This document shows positions 33,564 through 36,796 of a stretch of DNA of 36,796 bases, piece after piece. The stretch lies in the NCBI RefSeq assembly GCF_009017275.1, contig NZ_WBZC01000057.1:1-36796 (forward strand). The letters run 5' to 3'. This stretch comes from Alkaliphilus pronyensis. GTDB lineage: Bacteria; Bacillota; Clostridia; Peptostreptococcales; Natronincolaceae. Made by a program: the position numbers and the translations under genes. Positions within the stretch are counted from its first letter, which is position 1. Each line of letters begins with the position of its first letter. The notes beneath the pieces were generated by a model. It did no database searches. It worked only from the letters and a program-made list of their open reading frames with translations, and was not told where the DNA came from.

Positions 33564-33689
33564 TTTATCTCAGCGGTGCTACTAACACTTCCGCTTCTTA
33601 AGCATGAGATAAGTGCCGCTTAGCTTCGAAATTAGTTCTCCTAGAGTTCAGGTTAAGAAAAAACTCCATATGAACCAAGTTTTCTTTAA
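33564..33689 (+). repeat. Dispersed two-hairpin repeat, copy R4 (decayed)
   Basis: Exactly 126 nt, as in R1 and R2, with about 18 differences from R2. The TTTAT start and AAGTTTTCTTTA end are kept. Several substitutions fall in hairpin arms: CTTCCGCTT faces AAGCATGAG, and the arms of hairpin 2 no longer pair well. I found no compensatory changes, so this copy argues for decay rather than a maintained fold. It lies 90 nt before the ROK kinase start, on the same strand. Confidence 0.8.
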
Positions 33690-33779
33690 AATAGTTAGTT
33701 ACATAAAGCACTATTTAGAAGGGAAATAGGGTAAAACAGTCGAATCTCTTTTGTATAAAACTTTAAAGAGGTGAATGAC

Positions 33780-34736
33780 TTGTATTATATAGGGGTAGAC
33801 TTAGGAGGCACCAGCATTAAAGTAGGTCTTATAACCGATAAAGGAGATATAATAAATAAAGTTAGTGGACCCACTGAAGTAGAAAAAGGAGCTGAAGGTA
33901 TAATAAATAGTATTACTTACTTAGTTAAAAAGGTTATTGAGGAGGTGAATATACCTATTGAGCTTATAAAGGCAGTAGGAGTAGGCATACCTGGTGTATC
34001 AAATAATCATGGGCTTGTGTATTTTGCTTCTAATCTCTTTTGGAAAAATATACCTTTAGGAGAGCTTTTAGAGGAAAAGCTGAAGCTAAGGGTTTTTATA
34101 GATAATGATGCAACAGTTGCTGCTGTAGCTGAATTTTTTAAGGGTGTTACAAGGGGAACAAATAACTCAATATTTCTAACTATAGGAACAGGATTAGGTG
34201 GAGGCTTAATAATTAACAAGAAAGTCTACAGTGGCAGTCACGGAATAGGTACAGAAATGGGACACATTGTAATTGGTGAGAACTTTTACGATTGTAGCTG
34301 CGGTAAAAATGGCTGCTGGGAGACCTATGTTTCTGCAACTGCAATGATTAAATATTGTGGAAAGCTTTTAAAGGAGGGTAATGAAAGTATTTTAAACAGT
34401 CTAATAAATGGAGATACTAGCTCATTAAATGCAAAGCTAATTTTTGATTGCGCTGCTAAGGGTGACGAGGTTGCCTCCCTTGCAGTTGACAGAATGAAAA
34501 AATACTTAGCTATAGGATTGGGTAATCTAATTAATATATTTGATCCAGAAATTATTGCAATTGGTGGAGGAGTATCTGGAGCAGGAAGCTTTTTACTAAG
34601 GAATTTAAAAGATGAAGTAGGTAAATATATATATGTTAAAGGTATGAATGTTACAGAAATAGCCTTAGCAAAGCTAGGAAATGATGCAGGAATAATAGGA
34701 AGTGGTATGTATGCAAAAATGAAGCTAGAGGAATAG
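33780..34736 (+). CDS. ROK family glucokinase/sugar kinase
   Basis: 318 residues from TTG 33780, spaced 6 nt from AGAGGTG; a GTG at 33771 lies inside that site. The ATP phosphate loop is DLGGT (7-11). Further signatures are DNDATVAAVAEFFKG with the catalytic Asp, GTGLGGG and the zinc motif DCSCGKNGCWE (CxCGxxGCxE). ROK kinases with this zinc site phosphorylate glucose or other hexoses such as N-acetylmannosamine. No repressor helix-turn-helix is present. The gene is downstream of repeat R4 and stands alone. Confidence 0.93.
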   Translation: MYYIGVDLGGTSIKVGLITDKGDIINKVSGPTEVEKGAEGIINSITYLVKKVIEEVNIPIELIKAVGVGIPGVSNNHGLVYFASNLFWKNIPLGELLEEKLKLRVFIDNDATVAAVAEFFKGVTRGTNNSIFLTIGTGLGGGLIINKKVYSGSHGIGTEMGHIVIGENFYDCSCGKNGCWETYVSATAMIKYCGKLLKEGNESILNSLINGDTSSLNAKLIFDCAAKGDEVASLAVDRMKKYLAIGLGNLINIFDPEIIAIGGGVSGAGSFLLRNLKDEVGKYIYVKGMNVTEIALAKLGNDAGIIGSGMYAKMKLEE

Positions 34737-34848
34737 GTAGCATTTTTCAAAAAACTCACAAAACGATAATACTCATTTAATGATACTTAGCTTAATACTG
34801 ATGGTGCTATTGGTACTAGCCTTTAGCAAAAGTAAAATATCAATTAAA

Positions 34849-34871
34849 GCCCCAGTTAATATAACTGGGGC
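34849..34871 (-). terminator. Intrinsic terminator of sodA
   Basis: A 10-bp perfect stem, GCCCCAGTTA (34849-34858) and TAACTGGGGC (34862-34871), has a 3-nt loop. Read on the minus strand it is followed by TTTAATTGATATTTT. It begins 28 nt after the sodA stop. Confidence 0.75.
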
Positions 34872-34898
34872 CCTGTAGATAGAAATAGGAAGATTGAC

Positions 34899-35510
34899 TT
34901 ATTTATATGTGTTATATCTTTCACTGACATAATCCCAATTAATTATGTTCCACCATGCTTCAATATAGTCGGGACGTTTATTTTGGTATTTTAGATAATA
35001 GACATGCTCCCAAACATCTATACCCATTAAAACCTTACTACCATCCATTATTGGATTATCCTGATTTGGTGTAGAAATTATTTCTAGTTCATTATTAGAG
35101 TTAATAATTAACCAAGCCCAACCGCTACCAAAGCGGGTTGCAGCAGCTTTATTAAATGCCTCTTTAAATTCCTTAAAGCCTCCAAAGGTTTTGTTAATGT
35201 CTGCCAAAAGCTCTCCCTTTGGCTCTCCGCCTCCGTTAGGATCCATAACCTTCCAAAATATAGAATGGTTGTAATAGCCACCACCGTTATTTCTAACAGC
35301 CCAATATATTTCTTTAGGTAACTTGTCTAATGATTGTAGCAATTCTTCAATATCTTTTTCTTGTAGGGCTTCATGTCCCTCTAATGCATCATTTAGCTTG
35401 CTAATGTACCCTTGATGATGCTTTGAATGGTGAATCTCCATAGTTTCTTTATCTATATAGGGCTCTAATGCATCATATGAGTAATCTAAATTAGGTAAAT
35501 TAAATTTCAT
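34899..35510 (-). CDS. sodA: Superoxide dismutase, Mn/Fe family
   Basis: 203 residues from ATG 35510, with AGAGGAGG about 8 nt upstream; a longer upstream frame has no signal. Metal ligands are H27 (IHHSKHHQGY), H82 (NHSIFW) and the Asp/His of DVWEHVYYLKY near 165-169. STPNQDNP carries the metal-tuning Gln in its Mn-type position. The usual GGHxNHS is GGYYNHS here; that residue is not a metal ligand. It detoxifies superoxide in the cytosol. A Fur-type box and a long inverted repeat precede it, so iron-dependent control is likely. Confidence 0.95.
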   Translation of the reverse strand: MKFNLPNLDYSYDALEPYIDKETMEIHHSKHHQGYISKLNDALEGHEALQEKDIEELLQSLDKLPKEIYWAVRNNGGGYYNHSIFWKVMDPNGGGEPKGELLADINKTFGGFKEFKEAFNKAAATRFGSGWAWLIINSNNELEIISTPNQDNPIMDGSKVLMGIDVWEHVYYLKYQNKRPDYIEAWWNIINWDYVSERYNTYK

Positions 35511-35531
35511 AAAATAACCTCCTCTTAAATA

Positions 35532-35568
35532 GTATATTAGGTTTATCAACCTCTTAACCCTAATATAC
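35532..35568. promoter_or_regulatory. 10-bp inverted repeat in the sodA leader
   Basis: GTATATTAGG (35532-35541) and CCTAATATAC (35559-35568) are perfectly complementary with a 17-nt spacer. They lie 22-58 nt upstream of sodA and overlap the probable -10 region (TATACT on the minus strand). They could be an operator or an mRNA hairpin. Confidence 0.4.
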
Positions 35569-35576
35569 CCGCAAAA

Positions 35577-35596
35577 GAAAATGATAATCATTATTA
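35577..35596 (-). promoter_or_regulatory. Fur-type box upstream of sodA
   Basis: 35577-35595 reads GAAAATGATAATCATTATT, matching the 19-bp Fur box (GATAATGATAATCATTATC) at 17 positions. In the 7-1-7 form TGATAATCATTATTA (35582-35596) matches 14 of 15. It lies about 67-86 nt before the sodA start. The related PerR box is similar, so Fur and PerR are not separated by sequence alone. It is also near the BCAT terminator. Confidence 0.72.
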
Positions 35597-35607
35597 ATAA
35601 AGAAAGA

Positions 35608-35633
35608 ATAAAAATAACTTGCCAAAAGGCAAG
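35608..35633 (-). terminator. Intrinsic terminator of ilvE
   Basis: A 6-bp stem, CTTGCC (35618-35623) and GGCAAG (35628-35633), has a 4-nt loop. On the minus strand it is followed by TTATTTTTATTC. It follows the aminotransferase stop. Confidence 0.72.
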
Positions 35634-35652
35634 CTATTTATTTATGGTTAAA

Positions 35653-36672
35653 CTATTTAACCTCTACAATCCATCCAGCTGGAGCTTCAACATCTCCAAA
35701 TTGAATGCCATAAAGTGTATTGTATAACTTTTTAGTAATTGGTCCTACTTCTTTTTCACTATGGAAAACATGAAGCTTTCCTTTATATTCTATACCACCT
35801 ATAGGGGTAATAACTGCAGCAGTACCACAGGCTCCAGCTTCTTTAAACTCATCTAGGTTATCTACCAATACATCTCTTTCCTCAACCTCCATACCTAGGT
35901 ACTCCTTGGCTAAATACATTAATGAATACTTTGTTATGCTTGGCAGTATTGAAGGAGATTTAGGTGTAATAAACTTATCATCCTTAGTAATTCCAAAGAA
36001 ATTTGCAGCGCCAACCTCTTCAATTCTAGTGTGGGTTAAAGGGTCAAGGTAAATACAATCGGCATAGCCCTTTTCAACTGCAAGCTTATGGGGATACATA
36101 CTTGCTGCATAGTTTCCACCAACCTTAGCTGCTCCAGTTCCATAGGGTGCAGCACGGTCATATTCTGATATTGTAAAGTTTACAGGAGTCATACCACCCT
36201 TAAAATATGGTCCAACTGGAACACAAAATACAACAAATAGGTACTCAGGGGCAGGCTTTACTCCAAGATTATCACCAACTCCAATAACAAATGGTCTTAA
36301 GTAAAGGGTAGCACCTGTTCCATAAGGTGGAACATAATCTGCATTTGCCTTAACAACTTGAACACAAGCGTCAATAAACTTTTCTACTGGCATATCAGGC
36401 ATCATTACGCGACGACAGCTGTTATTTAAACGCTTTGCATTTTCATCAGGTCTAAAGAGCTGAATTTTTCCATCCTTTGTTCTATATACCTTTAATCCTT
36501 CAAAGCATTGCTGTCCATAATGCAGAGCTGTTGAAGATTCACTAATTGCAAGCTTATTGTCCTCAACTAGTTGTCCATCGTCCCATTTTCCGTCCTTCCA
36601 CTTCGATACATAACGCAGGTCTGTCTTCATATAAGCGAAGCCCAACTTACTCCAATCAATGTTTTTACTCAT
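35653..36672 (-). CDS. ilvE: Branched-chain amino acid aminotransferase
   Basis: 339 residues, a class IV PLP aminotransferase of the ~340-residue (BCAT-II-like) group. It interconverts Leu, Ile and Val with their keto acids using glutamate/2-oxoglutarate. [19 protein letters not shown] and [14 protein letters not shown] with the PLP-binding Lys are diagnostic, as is [19 protein letters not shown] lies about 8 nt upstream of ATG. No T-box is evident in the 124 bases remaining upstream, but the window ends there. A TATAAT-like hexamer is present in that leader. Confidence 0.95.
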   Translation of the reverse strand: MSKNIDWSKLGFAYMKTDLRYVSKWKDGKWDDGQLVEDNKLAISESSTALHYGQQCFEGLKVYRTKDGKIQLFRPDENAKRLNNSCRRVMMPDMPVEKFIDACVQVVKANADYVPPYGTGATLYLRPFVIGVGDNLGVKPAPEYLFVVFCVPVGPYFKGGMTPVNFTISEYDRAAPYGTGAAKVGGNYAASMYPHKLAVEKGYADCIYLDPLTHTRIEEVGAANFFGITKDDKFITPKSPSILPSITKYSLMYLAKEYLGMEVEERDVLVDNLDEFKEAGACGTAAVITPIGGIEYKGKLHVFHSEKEVGPITKKLYNTLYGIQFGDVEAPAGWIVEVK

Positions 36673-36796
36673 GGAATCCTCTCCTTATTAAATATATCGA
36701 TTCTATAATAATTATATCATAATTTATTATATCCACATCATATTTAAGAGAAAGGGAAATAAGTTTAAATTTTCAGACAAGTCAGTCTTACAAAAG

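Noticed and set aside
34780-34878. 32-codon hydrophobic ORF downstream of the ROK kinase
   Set aside because: No ribosome binding site, and it runs through the sodA terminator stem, so it is probably chance.
36673-36796. T-box leader for the branched-chain aminotransferase
   Set aside because: The available 124 nt show no T-box sequence or specifier-like structure; the window ends before a full leader could be judged.
1-36796. CRISPR arrays, tRNA/rRNA genes, prophage or toxin-antitoxin modules
   Set aside because: No regularly spaced repeats, no tRNA-like or rRNA-like sequence and no phage or transposase genes were seen.

Overview
The window is AT-rich with strong AGGAGG-type ribosome binding sites, frequent TTG/GTG starts and Gram-positive gene families (CsbD, DUF421, VanR/VanS-like two-component pair, ABC-F protein, PlsY). 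An in-frame UGA followed by a SECIS-like hairpin, a c-di-GMP riboswitch upstream of a chemoreceptor and a Fe-S L-cysteine desulfidase homologue point to an anaerobic low-GC Firmicute of the Clostridia, perhaps Alkaliphilus-like. The genus is inference. I see no tRNA, rRNA, CRISPR array, prophage or intact insertion sequence. The region is chromosomal and mostly housekeeping.

Layout. 1-2301: a copy of a 126-nt repeat, then a two-gene operon of a membrane protein with a degenerate GGDEF-like domain and a processive family 2 glycosyltransferase. 2332-4869: CsbD stress protein with a sigma-B-like promoter, two more repeat copies, an L-cysteine desulfidase-like enzyme and a DUF421 membrane protein. 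5058-9396: MATE exporter, then a response regulator overlapping its multi-spanning histidine kinase. 9524-16017: mostly single metabolic genes (small basic protein, two GNATs, a dehydrogenase-like protein lacking catalytic residues, MBL hydrolase, nitroreductase, DUF2785, RidA, exonuclease III). 16058-19545: a membrane-anchored glucosaminidase-like protein on the minus strand, then a c-di-GMP-I riboswitch and a Cache chemoreceptor. 19673-19924: a small selenoprotein gene that standard ORF calling breaks at its UGA. 19998-22932: a TPP riboswitch controlling thiW-thiD-thiM-thiE, a thiamine salvage operon. 23007-24741: minus-strand papain-like protein, YciI protein and PlsY. 24957-28202: DEAD-box helicase, a divergent isoprenoid-synthase-like protein and a DJ-1/PfpI protein. 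28279-36672: FAD/Rieske oxidoreductase, uracil-DNA glycosylase, ABC-F protein, M24 peptidase, a fourth repeat copy, ROK kinase, superoxide dismutase behind a Fur-type box, and branched-chain aminotransferase.

The strongest hidden items are the UGA-containing selenoprotein with its SECIS-like hairpin (19673-19924) and the dispersed two-hairpin repeat at 56-181, 2640-2730, 2804-2929 and 33564-33689. Each complete repeat copy lies just upstream of a plus-strand gene. Linked themes are c-di-GMP signalling (riboswitch, GGDEF-like relic, BcsA-like glycosyltransferase), redox and metal stress (SodA, Rieske protein, Fe-S enzyme, Fur box) and vitamin salvage.
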